Translations under genes and position numbers: made by a program | Notes under the pieces: model-generated | Told to the model about the DNA's origin: nothing | What the model saw: the letters and a program-made list of their open reading frames with translations, nothing else | Databases searched by the model: none | Origin: DATNPH01 sp036703315 | GTDB taxonomy: Bacteria; Cyanobacteriota; Cyanobacteriia; Cyanobacteriales; Coleofasciculaceae | Assembly: GCA_036703315.1 (NCBI GenBank) | Contig: DATNPH010000032.1 | Coordinates: 39,601-103,600, forward strand | Length of the DNA: 64,000 bases | Direction of reading: 5' to 3' | In this document: positions 44,741 through 53,439 of the stretch, one piece after another | How positions within the stretch are numbered: position 1 is the stretch's first letter | Layout: every line of letters begins with the position of its first letter

Positions 44741-45904
44741 ATGCATATTCTAACTGTCCTCTGCAAAGGTGGCTGGATGCCAAAAAACCTCTCCGAAGGT
44801 TGGCGGCGTTTGGGTTGCTCAGTAGAAGAGTTTTTCTATGGCACCCACATGGGGAAATATTGGAGTGCTGACGGTTTGCGAGAGAACCATCGAATCAACG
44901 CTCAACTTCTAGCCACTGCCAAACGCCTCAAAGCAGAAGGACGGCTCGATCTAATCTTTGCGGTGATTTACGACGATGTGTTGGAAGTTGAAACAGCCCA
45001 ACAGTTACGCGCCCTAGATGTACCAATGGTGAATTACCACGTCGATTTAGTTGGACAGTGGTATCGCGTTCTTCGCACTGGGAAATACTTTGACCGAGTC
45101 GCTTGTGCCCAGAGGGATTACTGGTCAGGATTACGCCGCGCTGGGATTCGCCCCTACTATATGCCGATGGCAGCAAATCCACCGACTTGGGGTCATCAAT
45201 CTGTAGCGGCAAGCATTCCATTTGAGGGAGCACTCTATCTTGGATCGCCTTGGCCTTATCGCCGCCAAGTACTAGCAGACATAGCCCAGCAGGGTATTCC
45301 TTTACAGATTTACGGGCACAACTGGTTACGTCAAACGCCAGACCCGGCAAATGCTCAACCTTTAGGTAAAAATCTTCACGATCTACGCCATTACCTGTTG
45401 CCTCGCCTACGGGAAGAAAGCTGGACTGAGTTTCTGGCAACTATCCGCAGGCGACTTCAAAGAACTCCACCACCCCCAGGGGTCTCCACAGAGCTACCGA
45501 CTGAGTCCATCAAGGGTTCCTACTCTAGCGCCGACTTTATTCCCCTTGTCCAAGGTGCTGCCATTAACTTGGGTTTCACCCATTTTCGAGGAACTCCCGG
45601 CACGACCGCCGAACGTCGGCAAGTGCGACTGCGAGAGTTCGAGATTCCAATGGCGGGGGGATTTTATTTAACACAAGATTGCGAACAGTTACGCGAGTTG
45701 TTTCGGGTCGGTGAGCAGATAGCGACTTGGAACGAGCTGCCAGACTTACGGGACAAAATTCACTATTACCTTAACCACCCCAACGAACGGCAAAAACTCA
45801 CCCAAGCGGCTCAGAGCCATTGCTTGCAAAACCATACTTGGGCGAATCGGTTCCGTCAGCTTCTACAAGAATTAAACCTACCCCAGCCCAGTCTAGTCAG
45901 ATGA
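44741..45904 (+). CDS. CgeB-like glycosyltransferase
   Basis: The 387-residue protein starts MHILTVLCKGGWMPKNLSEGW and contains VPMVNYHVDLVGQWYRVLRTGKYFDRVACAQRDYW, MPMAANPPTWG, GALYLGSPWPYRRQVLADI and a C-terminal LREFEIPMAGGFYLTQDCEQLRELFRVGEQIATW. That layout is the CgeB/GT1-type domain. It should transfer an unknown sugar. The stop overlaps the next start as ATGA. Confidence 0.82.
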   Translation: MHILTVLCKGGWMPKNLSEGWRRLGCSVEEFFYGTHMGKYWSADGLRENHRINAQLLATAKRLKAEGRLDLIFAVIYDDVLEVETAQQLRALDVPMVNYHVDLVGQWYRVLRTGKYFDRVACAQRDYWSGLRRAGIRPYYMPMAANPPTWGHQSVAASIPFEGALYLGSPWPYRRQVLADIAQQGIPLQIYGHNWLRQTPDPANAQPLGKNLHDLRHYLLPRLREESWTEFLATIRRRLQRTPPPPGVSTELPTESIKGSYSSADFIPLVQGAAINLGFTHFRGTPGTTAERRQVRLREFEIPMAGGFYLTQDCEQLRELFRVGEQIATWNELPDLRDKIHYYLNHPNERQKLTQAAQSHCLQNHTWANRFRQLLQELNLPQPSLVR

Positions 45905-46857
45905 ACAAGGATATTCGTCCTTTTGAGCAGTGTCCTGGTTGTGGCTCTCCTACTTCCCAGGCTAACCGTATCTTCGACGTTTTACTATTAGGAGAACCTT
46001 GCTCAGTCCTCCAGTGCCTTTCCTGTGGTCTGGTGTACAAGGAGCTTGCCCCAACAGCTAGTGGGCTGGCAAAAATTTATTCTGCTAATTACGTTCACTT
46101 TCAAACCAGTTTCTCTGTTACTGAGCTGGCTGAAATTAATAGTGCAAAGCAAAAGCTTGCTCGTTGCCGAAAACTCTTGGCTACGCCACGCCCACAAGAG
46201 GAGTTGCGATTGTTAGATGTGGGCTGTGGTTCTGGAAGTTTTGTGGCGATTGCTCGCCGCTTAGGCTATTCTGCTGACGGCATAGACCCTTACTTACCCG
46301 ACTCATTAGAAAGCAGTTATTTGCAAAAACAATCGCCTGAGGACATCTCTGCTAGCTCTTACGACATTGCAGTGCTGCTGAATGTTGCTGAACACCTCGA
46401 TCAGCCAGGACATATGTTTTCTGCTGTGCGACAACTCCTTAAACCTGGTGGAGTGATGCTGCTGACTTGCCCTTACGGTGACAGTTTGGCTCGTCGAATT
46501 CATCAAGCCAGCTGGGGGCACTTGGCGCTTGATGAACACCTACTGTTCTGGACTCCCCGTTCCCTGACACACCTCCTGCGGAAACTTGGCTTTCACGGAA
46601 AAGTTAGTTATCGCATCGCTGGTTCTCCCTTTCCCTACGGTCGGATAACGTTGCAAAGCGCTGCACCAATACCAACTGAAACTCAACATCAACCTGCTTC
46701 CAATACCAGTAGTAACCAACAAACTTTGCAAGCCCGAATCTGGAAGTTAGCCCGTGCTATTCAGCGGCAAGAAACAACCGCTAATTTCGTTCGCTCCCTT
46801 GTTCATCTAAGTCATTCAGGTGATTACCTTGAATATGCCATTGGTGTCGGAAAATAA
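45901..46857 (+). CDS. Class I methyltransferase with N-terminal zinc ribbon
   Basis: The protein is 318 residues from ATG 45901, chosen because it overlaps the upstream stop as ATGA and starts MNKDIRPFEQCPGCG. CPGCG and CLSCGLVYKE form the zinc ribbon, followed by LRLLDVGCGSGSFVAIARRLG, YDIAVLLNVAEHLDQPGHM and LLKPGGVMLLTCPYGD. It is organised like the methyltransferase at 43664 and is probably a glycan-tailoring enzyme. The frame upstream from 45820 lies inside the previous gene. Confidence 0.88.
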   Translation: MNKDIRPFEQCPGCGSPTSQANRIFDVLLLGEPCSVLQCLSCGLVYKELAPTASGLAKIYSANYVHFQTSFSVTELAEINSAKQKLARCRKLLATPRPQEELRLLDVGCGSGSFVAIARRLGYSADGIDPYLPDSLESSYLQKQSPEDISASSYDIAVLLNVAEHLDQPGHMFSAVRQLLKPGGVMLLTCPYGDSLARRIHQASWGHLALDEHLLFWTPRSLTHLLRKLGFHGKVSYRIAGSPFPYGRITLQSAAPIPTETQHQPASNTSSNQQTLQARIWKLARAIQRQETTANFVRSLVHLSHSGDYLEYAIGVGK

Positions 46858-47986
46858 TTTTATAAATCCTCCTCCTAGCAGTTATCGGATTGCCCCAGTA
46901 GATGGGTTACGCACTGTCGCCGTACTCGGAGTAGTATGGGCGCATGTTTGGCTTTTTTGCGGCAATCCAGCTTGGTCAGTCGGAAAGATTGGTTCTGTAA
47001 ATCTAGATTTGCATCGATCTATCTCAATGATAGGAACAGGGGTAGATCTGTTCTTCGTCATCAGCGGGTTTTGCATGTATTTAATGTATGCCCGCAAACA
47101 AACCAAATTTGAGTGGGGCGCTTACGTCACTTTTCTAAAAAAACGTTGGTTAAGGATTGCACCTGCTTTTTATGTAGCTGCTTTTGTATGTGCGATCGCT
47201 TTCCTTTTTTTTGGTAAACCTTTCCCTTGGTTCGATTTGCTAGCTCACGCTAGTTTCACCCATATCTGGTTGCCCAATACCAATGGTTTAGCTCCACCGT
47301 TTTGGTCGCTGGCAACAGAGTGGCACTTTTATCTGATTTTGCCATTATTTATCTGGGCTGCCGCTCGATTAGGGTTTTGGCCTGTAGCCGCGATCGCGAT
47401 TCTCGCCTCGACTGGATTTCGTCTCTGGATGTACTCCAGTCCGGCTGATATTGAAGTGTTCTGGAATGCACAACTGCCCGGCCGTTTAGTCGAGTTTGCT
47501 TGGGGTATGTGCGTTGCTCGCTTATACACTCTGCAAAAAGTTCCCCCCAAAGTTTTGCGTGCAGAAAGAGGTCTCTTAATTGCCTTCGTAATTACCTATT
47601 TTGGCCGACTATTAATGGTTACAGAAGTCGTCAACTTAACTGGTTCTTTTGGCTATATCTGTAAAACAATGGCTGAGCCTATATTAACACTAGGTTATAG
47701 CCTCATTCTCTGGAATGTAGTTTCGAGCGAGTCTATCTTTCAGAAATTACTAAGTCATACGTCAGTTCAAGCTATGGGGCGCTGGTCTTACAGCCTTTAT
47801 CTTTGGCATTGGTGGCCTTGCTTGTGGATTGGAGAATCTCTAGTCAATCACTTTGGTTCCTCGCCTCTTACCCAAAATCTTGCCCTTATACTTTCCCTAG
47901 CTGTGCTGATTCCTTTTTCCTGGCTTTCTTACTCTTTTTTAGAAGCACCTTATTTTCGTTGGCGGCAATCTAAAAAACCTGCATGA
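46835..47986 (+). CDS. Membrane acyltransferase 3 family
   Basis: The protein is about 383 residues with roughly ten spans. RIAPVDGLRTVAVLGVVWAHVW holds the conserved Arg and His, followed by GVDLFFVISGFCMYLM, KKRWLRIAPAFYVAAF, PPFWSLATEWHFYLILPLF and MGRWSYSLYLWHWWP. It is the second acyltransferase-3 gene of the locus and may acetylate a different position from the one at 40402. The start overlaps the previous gene; ATG 46835 is preferred to the GTG at 46820. Confidence 0.88.
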   Translation: MPLVSENNFINPPPSSYRIAPVDGLRTVAVLGVVWAHVWLFCGNPAWSVGKIGSVNLDLHRSISMIGTGVDLFFVISGFCMYLMYARKQTKFEWGAYVTFLKKRWLRIAPAFYVAAFVCAIAFLFFGKPFPWFDLLAHASFTHIWLPNTNGLAPPFWSLATEWHFYLILPLFIWAAARLGFWPVAAIAILASTGFRLWMYSSPADIEVFWNAQLPGRLVEFAWGMCVARLYTLQKVPPKVLRAERGLLIAFVITYFGRLLMVTEVVNLTGSFGYICKTMAEPILTLGYSLILWNVVSSESIFQKLLSHTSVQAMGRWSYSLYLWHWWPCLWIGESLVNHFGSSPLTQNLALILSLAVLIPFSWLSYSFLEAPYFRWRQSKKPA

Positions 47987-49299
47987 AACGAGTTTTGATC
48001 GTCACACCAAATTGGCCCCCAATTTCCTGCCCGGATATGCACCGGGTTCGCATGGCTTTGCCGTTTTTCAGCGAGTTTGACTGGGAGCCGTTGATCTTGA
48101 AGATTAATCCCGATGAGCAGGAAGGAATCAAGGATAAAGAGTTAACCAAGACTGTTCCTGCCAATATCAAAACCTGGCAAGCGGGATGCTTACCAAAGTC
48201 TTGGCCAGGCGGGTTTAAGCTGAACAACGTAGGGTTGCGCAGCTTTTTCCATCTAGCTCAACTTGGTAGTGAAATTATTGAGACAACCAAGCCCAATCTC
48301 ATCTTTTTTTCCACAACCATGTTTCCTTTAATGTCTCTGGGGCGCTACTGGCATTTTAAATATGGTCTGCCTTATGTAGTCGATTTCCAAGACCCCTGGC
48401 TGAGCGATTACCATAAGCCTCTAGGTTCTTCCAAGGCACCTGGAGGTAAATTGAAGTACAGATTTTCCCAAGTCATGGCCAAAATTCTTGAACCATTCAC
48501 CCTGCGTCAAGTCAGCCATGTGATTAGTGTTTCACCTGAATACTCTAAAACCTTACTTCAACGCTATTCATGGTTACGCGAAGATCAATTTACAGTCTTG
48601 CCCTTCGGTGCTGCTGAAACAGATTTTCAACAGCTTCCCTCCCTCAATGTTCAGCAAAAAATTTTTGACCCCAAGGATGGCAAGCAGCATTGGGTTTATG
48701 TAGGTAGAGGCGGGAGTGATATGGCTTTGGCTCTGAGAGCTTTATTTCTAGCCATCCAGTCGATGAGAAGCCAAAATCCAGAAAAATGGAACTCAATCAG
48801 GCTGCATTTTGTTGGCACCAGTTATGCACCGGGGAACCTAGCCGTCAAAACTGTCGAGCCACTTGCCCAGGAATTGGGAATTGCTGACTTAGTAGAAGAA
48901 CATCCTCATCGCATTCCCTATTTTGAAGCTTTACAGATTCTAATAGACAGTGATGGCATCCTTCTAATTGGTTCCGATGACCCAGGCTACACTGCCTCTA
49001 AACTTTACCCCTGCATTCTCGCTCGAAAACCAATTTTTGCCGTTTTCCACCAACACAGTTCTGTGGTCGATATCCTACGCCGTTGCAATGCTGGTCAAGT
49101 AGTTACCTTCAATTCAAAAGATAATCCTGTGGATTTACTAACTGACATGAAAGTTCAATTCAATTGGCTACTGTCTACTCCGAAAGGATATCAGCCCGAA
49201 ACCAATTGGTCAGAGTTTCAACCCTACACAGCTTATGAGATGACCCATCGGCAATGTGCTATTTTTGACCGATGTCTTCCTCTAATGAAGAAGGTATAA
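47983..49299 (+). CDS. Glycosyltransferase (GT-B fold)
   Basis: The 438-residue protein starts MKRVLIVTPNWPPISCPDMHRVRMALPFF. It contains YGLPYVVDFQDPWLSDYH, VSHVISVSPEYSKTLL, HWVYVGRGGSDMALALRALFLAI and ILIDSDGILLIGSDDPGYTASKLYPCILARKPIFAVFH, a GT4-like two-domain layout. ATGA overlap couples it to the acyltransferase. Confidence 0.85.
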   Translation: MKRVLIVTPNWPPISCPDMHRVRMALPFFSEFDWEPLILKINPDEQEGIKDKELTKTVPANIKTWQAGCLPKSWPGGFKLNNVGLRSFFHLAQLGSEIIETTKPNLIFFSTTMFPLMSLGRYWHFKYGLPYVVDFQDPWLSDYHKPLGSSKAPGGKLKYRFSQVMAKILEPFTLRQVSHVISVSPEYSKTLLQRYSWLREDQFTVLPFGAAETDFQQLPSLNVQQKIFDPKDGKQHWVYVGRGGSDMALALRALFLAIQSMRSQNPEKWNSIRLHFVGTSYAPGNLAVKTVEPLAQELGIADLVEEHPHRIPYFEALQILIDSDGILLIGSDDPGYTASKLYPCILARKPIFAVFHQHSSVVDILRRCNAGQVVTFNSKDNPVDLLTDMKVQFNWLLSTPKGYQPETNWSEFQPYTAYEMTHRQCAIFDRCLPLMKKV

Positions 49300-49304
49300 A
49301 AAAT

Positions 49305-50798
49305 ATGGACAGTAACCTAAACGTAATTCACCCCCTGCTGTTCAATCATCCAATTGTTGTCCGTAAAGAAAGACGACCGTTACTAAAAACCTTTTGGGTT
49401 GTCGTCTCGCTTTTCTTTTTATGGCAAATTTTCACCAATACAACTAGCTCTATACAGACTATTTTAGGCGCTACTTTAATTGCTATTGCCGCTTTATATC
49501 CTTTCTATTTATGGTGTTCTGGCAAGGCTTTAGGTATGCCAATTTTTCCTTTATTTGCTCTGACTTATCTGTGGACTTATGGTCTTCCCTTAGTGAGTAA
49601 TCATCCCCTAATTATTCCTTATTTGCCAGACGCTCATTTATTTGCCAGTATAACCGTAGCTGGCTTTCTAGTATTAGGAACATTTATTTGGCTGCAATTT
49701 GTAAGATTCCCCCCAGATCCTCCAAAATCCTACCGCATTATTATGGGTAATAAAAGCAACAGCTTTTTATTCTTTTTCCTTATATCTAGCATTTTATTTA
49801 ATATGTCATTTATCGGTGGCTGGTTTTTACTTGAGGGTGGAATTATTTCTCTAATACGCGGTGCTATTTTAGGGTTTAATGTTTTATCAGTTTTTGTTCT
49901 ATCTTATCGGTATGGTGCCAGGGAACTATCAAAAAAAGAAGCTAATTTATTCTTGTTTTTGTTAGTTTCATATCTCATAACAAATACAGCTTCTTTACTT
50001 TTAGTAGGTGCTCTATCTGCTGTTTTGCTTGGGATAATGGCTTTCATTTTCGGACGCAACCAAGTGCCTTGGTTAGCAATTATTGTCGCTGTAATTTTTA
50101 TCTTACCACTGCACTATGGAAAGGGTGAAATGCGTGCAAAATATTGGCAACCCAATCAACCGCTACACTTTGTGCAACCTTGGCAATATCCAGCTTGGTA
50201 TACTGAATGGATCGCTTATTCTATTGATTACTTAAGCAAAAGCCCTGAACAAAAAGAAAAAAGACAGGATTTTTCAGAAAGATCCAGTTTGATGCACTTG
50301 TTATTAATGGCTCAAGACAAAACGCCCAGAGAGGTGCCTTATTTAGCTGGAGATAGCTATAGTATTATTCCTCAATTATTAGTCCCTCGATTTTTAAATT
50401 CTAATAAAATTACTAGCCATGAAGGTACTTATAGGTTAAATATTCATTACGGATTGCAAACTCGTCAAGACACTTTAACTACCACAATTGGCTGGGGATT
50501 ACTCAATGAATCTTATGCCAATTTTGGTCTTTTAGGCTGTGCGGGGCTTGCTGTTATTTTAGGAGCAGGTTATGGACTGGCTACTCGCTGGAGTATACAT
50601 ACTTCCATACTATCCTCACGTTCTCTTTTCACTGTGCTTTTGATGGGTTATGCCTTCCAGTCAGAATTTAGTGCAGGTGTATATGTTGCTGCCTTGTTTC
50701 AGTCTGTGGTTCCTCTAGTTATGCTGACTTTTGTATTCATGAAATTGCATAAAAATGAAGAATATTATCGCGTTAAAAAACCACTATTTTTTGAATGA
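49305..50798 (+). CDS. Polytopic membrane protein, possible glycan polymerase (Wzy-like)
   Basis: The protein is about 497 residues, very hydrophobic, with roughly ten to twelve spans (for example FWVVVSLFFLWQIF, FLFFFLISSILFNM, NLFLFLLVSYLITNTASLLLVGALSAVLLGIMAFIF) and one large polar loop (KGEMRAKYWQPN to about TLTTTIGWGLLNESYANFG). This architecture suits O-antigen/oligosaccharide polymerases, which are recognised by topology rather than motifs. GAAGAAGG precedes ATG 49305, which I prefer to the ATG at 49272 inside the upstream gene. The gene is AT-rich. Function is inferred from context. Confidence 0.7.
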   Translation: MDSNLNVIHPLLFNHPIVVRKERRPLLKTFWVVVSLFFLWQIFTNTTSSIQTILGATLIAIAALYPFYLWCSGKALGMPIFPLFALTYLWTYGLPLVSNHPLIIPYLPDAHLFASITVAGFLVLGTFIWLQFVRFPPDPPKSYRIIMGNKSNSFLFFFLISSILFNMSFIGGWFLLEGGIISLIRGAILGFNVLSVFVLSYRYGARELSKKEANLFLFLLVSYLITNTASLLLVGALSAVLLGIMAFIFGRNQVPWLAIIVAVIFILPLHYGKGEMRAKYWQPNQPLHFVQPWQYPAWYTEWIAYSIDYLSKSPEQKEKRQDFSERSSLMHLLLMAQDKTPREVPYLAGDSYSIIPQLLVPRFLNSNKITSHEGTYRLNIHYGLQTRQDTLTTTIGWGLLNESYANFGLLGCAGLAVILGAGYGLATRWSIHTSILSSRSLFTVLLMGYAFQSEFSAGVYVAALFQSVVPLVMLTFVFMKLHKNEEYYRVKKPLFFE

Positions 50799-50831
50799 TT
50801 ATTTCTGAACTAATAAAAGCAATATTTTTGA

Positions 50832-52043
50832 ATGAAAAAACTAGCAATTATTACCTCTCATCCAATTCAGTACTATGCCCCGTGGTTTCGCTATCTGGCT
50901 GAGGAGAAACTTTTTTCAATAAAGGTTTTTTATCTCTGGGATTTCGGCATTACTGAGCAGGTAGATGTAGGTTTCAAACACCCCCTACAATGGGATATTC
51001 CTCTTTTAGAGGGATATAACTATGAGTTTGTGTCCAATACTAGTACTAAGCCTGGTACGCATCATTTTTGGGGATTACAAAATCCGCATTTGCTACAACA
51101 AATCATGGATTACAATCCAAATGCAGTACTTTTGCTGAGCTACAACTATGCCACTATTTACCATTTTCTCTGGCGCTGGAATTGCCGCCAAGCGCCGCTA
51201 CTATTCAGAGGTGATTCTCACAGAATTTTGCCAAGTAATGGTGCTAAAGAATGGCTACGTCAGAAGTTTATTTCTCTAATTTATCAACGCTTTTCAGCCT
51301 GTCTATATGTTGGTAAAGCCAATTATAATTACTTCCGTCAGCATGGTGTTCCAGGACAAAGGCTATTTTTCTCTCCTCATGCAGTAGATAACGAGCGATT
51401 CTTCGCTCAAGCAGAAGATGCCAATTATAAAGCAATGCTGTGGAAGCAGGAATTAGGAATTCCCAAAAATCATGCAGTTATTTTGTTTGCTGGTAAATTT
51501 GAAGTAAAAAAGCGACCAACCGATTTACTGCAAGCCTTTTTACAAGCAAACCTTCCTCTGGTATCACTCCTTTTTGTAGGCGCAGGAAATTTAGAAGGTG
51601 AACTGCGAAGCTCCTCCGGAGCTGCTTCGCTAACGCAAACAGTAGAGCATCCACACATCTACTTTGCCCCCTTCCAAAACCAGACTCTCATGCCGCGCAC
51701 CTACGCTGTTGCAGATCTAGTTGTTTTGCCCAGTTACGGTTCTGGGGAAACCTGGGGACTAGCTATTAACGAAGCGATGTGTATGTCCCGCGCTGTGATC
51801 GCTAGTACTCACGTCGGTTGTACACATGACTTGATTCAACCCTACAGAAATGGATTGGTTTTTCCTGCTGGTGATGTGTCGGCACTTACCGTTTGTCTTA
51901 AAGAAGCTTTCTCGGACAGAGAGCGATTAAAGATATGGGGAGAAGAAAGCCGTAAAATCGTGACCCATTATAGCTATACCCAAACAACTCAAGGTCTAAG
52001 AGAAGCTTTAACCCATGTTGGGGTAGTTCACCAAAGCCAATAG
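50832..52043 (+). CDS. Glycosyltransferase, GT4 family
   Basis: The 403-residue protein starts MKKLAIITSHPIQYYAPWFRYL. It has LFFSPHAVDNERFF, AVILFAGKFEVKKRPTDLLQAF, LLFVGAGNLEGEL and VVLPSYGSGETWGLAINEAMCMSRAVIASTHVGCTHDLI. A palindromic repeat at 51606-51631 is inserted in frame and encodes LRSSSGAASLT between two core strands of the donor domain. The enzyme otherwise looks intact. Confidence 0.9.
   Translation: MKKLAIITSHPIQYYAPWFRYLAEEKLFSIKVFYLWDFGITEQVDVGFKHPLQWDIPLLEGYNYEFVSNTSTKPGTHHFWGLQNPHLLQQIMDYNPNAVLLLSYNYATIYHFLWRWNCRQAPLLFRGDSHRILPSNGAKEWLRQKFISLIYQRFSACLYVGKANYNYFRQHGVPGQRLFFSPHAVDNERFFAQAEDANYKAMLWKQELGIPKNHAVILFAGKFEVKKRPTDLLQAFLQANLPLVSLLFVGAGNLEGELRSSSGAASLTQTVEHPHIYFAPFQNQTLMPRTYAVADLVVLPSYGSGETWGLAINEAMCMSRAVIASTHVGCTHDLIQPYRNGLVFPAGDVSALTVCLKEAFSDRERLKIWGEESRKIVTHYSYTQTTQGLREALTHVGVVHQSQ
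51606..51631. repeat. Palindromic GCGAAGC repeat inserted within a coding sequence
   Basis: GCGAAGC and GCTTCGC arms flank a central CTCCGGAG palindrome over 26 bases. This is the form of a dispersed cyanobacterial palindromic repeat normally seen between genes. Here it sits in frame inside a GT4 gene. Confidence 0.75.
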
Positions 52044-52065
52044 TTCATGGTCAAAAGTCAAGTCT

Positions 52066-53271
52066 ATGCGTGTTTTCAAGATGCCAGCCTCTTCCCATCA
52101 AACTCATCTGCACCTTTGGTTTCCTAATATATTTGAGATTAAAGGAGGCATCCAAGTTTATTCTGCATTTTTCCTAGAAGCCCTACAATCTACTTATCCC
52201 GAGGTTAATTACGAGGTCTTCTTAAAACATGACACTCGTTACTCCAAAAATTTATCAGTTCCATCTAATACCAATTTTCACTTTTCTGGAGCCTTGCCTC
52301 TATCCCTGCGTACCTCTGCCTTTGCTGCCCAACTTATAGGAACTGGACTTTGGCAACGCCCTAATTTAGTCATAACCACTCATCTCAATTTTACAGTTGC
52401 AGCCTACTGGCTTAAACGAGTAGCTGGTATTCCCTATTGGGCAGTCGCTCACGGTATAGAAGCTTGGAATATTCAGAATCCAGCTTTGCAAACGGCTCTG
52501 CATCATGCCGATCGCATTCTGGCTGTAAGTAGTTACACCCGTGATCGCTTACTCAAAGAACAAAACCTTGACCCAAGCAAAATCTCACTTTTGCCCAATA
52601 CATTTGACCCGAATCGTTTCAAGATTAGTGACAAACCAACTCATCTGCTGGAACGATATGGATTAAAACCTGAGCAGCCAATCATATTAACGGTTAACCG
52701 TCTATCACTCAGCGAATCTTATAAGGGATATGACAAAGTTTTGGAGGCACTCCCTCAGATTCGTCAGGTAATTCCTAACGTCCACTACATAATTGTAGGC
52801 AAAGGTGATGCTCGACCTCAGATTGAGCAGTTGATTCGAGAGCGTCAGCTACAAGATTGTGTCACGCTAGCTGGATTTATTCCGGATGCTGAACTGTGTG
52901 ATTATTACAATCTTTGTGATTTATTTGCTATGCCCAGCAAACTTGAGGGATTTGGCATTGTTTACCTAGAAGCTCTAGCCTGTGGCAAGCCTGCATTAGG
53001 CGGAAATCAGGATGGGGCGATTGATGCTCTGTGTCATGGTCAGTTAGGAGCCTTAGTCAATCCACATGATACAGGGGAAATCGCCAAAACAATCATTCAA
53101 ACTTTGGAAGGCACTTATCCCAATTCCCTCCTGTATCAGCCTGAAATTTTGCGACAGAAAGTAATTGATATCTATGGCTTCGACTGCTTCAAACGCACAC
53201 TGTCCGAATATTTAGAAGAGTTTTTCGTCTCACAAGATTTAAAGAAGGCGAACCGTAGTAAGGATGTTTGA
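52066..53271 (+). CDS. Glycosyltransferase, GT4 family
   Basis: The 401-residue GT-B protein shows FEIKGGIQVYSAFFLEAL, PYWAVAHGIEAWNIQNPALQTALHHADRILAVSSYTRDRLL, ILTVNRLSLSESYKGYDKVLEALPQI and CDLFAMPSKLEGFGIVYLEALACGKPALGGNQDGAIDAL, the GT4 E-x7-E region. The start is ATG 52066, or 52081 (MPASSHQTHL). It follows the previous glycosyltransferase by 22 bases. Confidence 0.9.
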   Translation: MRVFKMPASSHQTHLHLWFPNIFEIKGGIQVYSAFFLEALQSTYPEVNYEVFLKHDTRYSKNLSVPSNTNFHFSGALPLSLRTSAFAAQLIGTGLWQRPNLVITTHLNFTVAAYWLKRVAGIPYWAVAHGIEAWNIQNPALQTALHHADRILAVSSYTRDRLLKEQNLDPSKISLLPNTFDPNRFKISDKPTHLLERYGLKPEQPIILTVNRLSLSESYKGYDKVLEALPQIRQVIPNVHYIIVGKGDARPQIEQLIRERQLQDCVTLAGFIPDAELCDYYNLCDLFAMPSKLEGFGIVYLEALACGKPALGGNQDGAIDALCHGQLGALVNPHDTGEIAKTIIQTLEGTYPNSLLYQPEILRQKVIDIYGFDCFKRTLSEYLEEFFVSQDLKKANRSKDV

Positions 53272-53439
53272 TTTTCCCGGATAATTGCGTAAATCAACGT
53301 AAAAGCTAGGTAAGTAGGTAGGCAAAATTAAACGTACAACCCGCACAATTGAATCCCCCTTACTGTATGAAAATCATGTCAATCATTTTCTGTGTATTGT
53401 CTCTAGCTACTTAGATAATTTATTTATGTCTAAATAATT

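Noticed and set aside
44928..45440. 170-codon minus-strand frame inside the CgeB-like gene
   Set aside because: It is the antisense shadow of a conserved glycosyltransferase, with no motif or ribosome-binding site.
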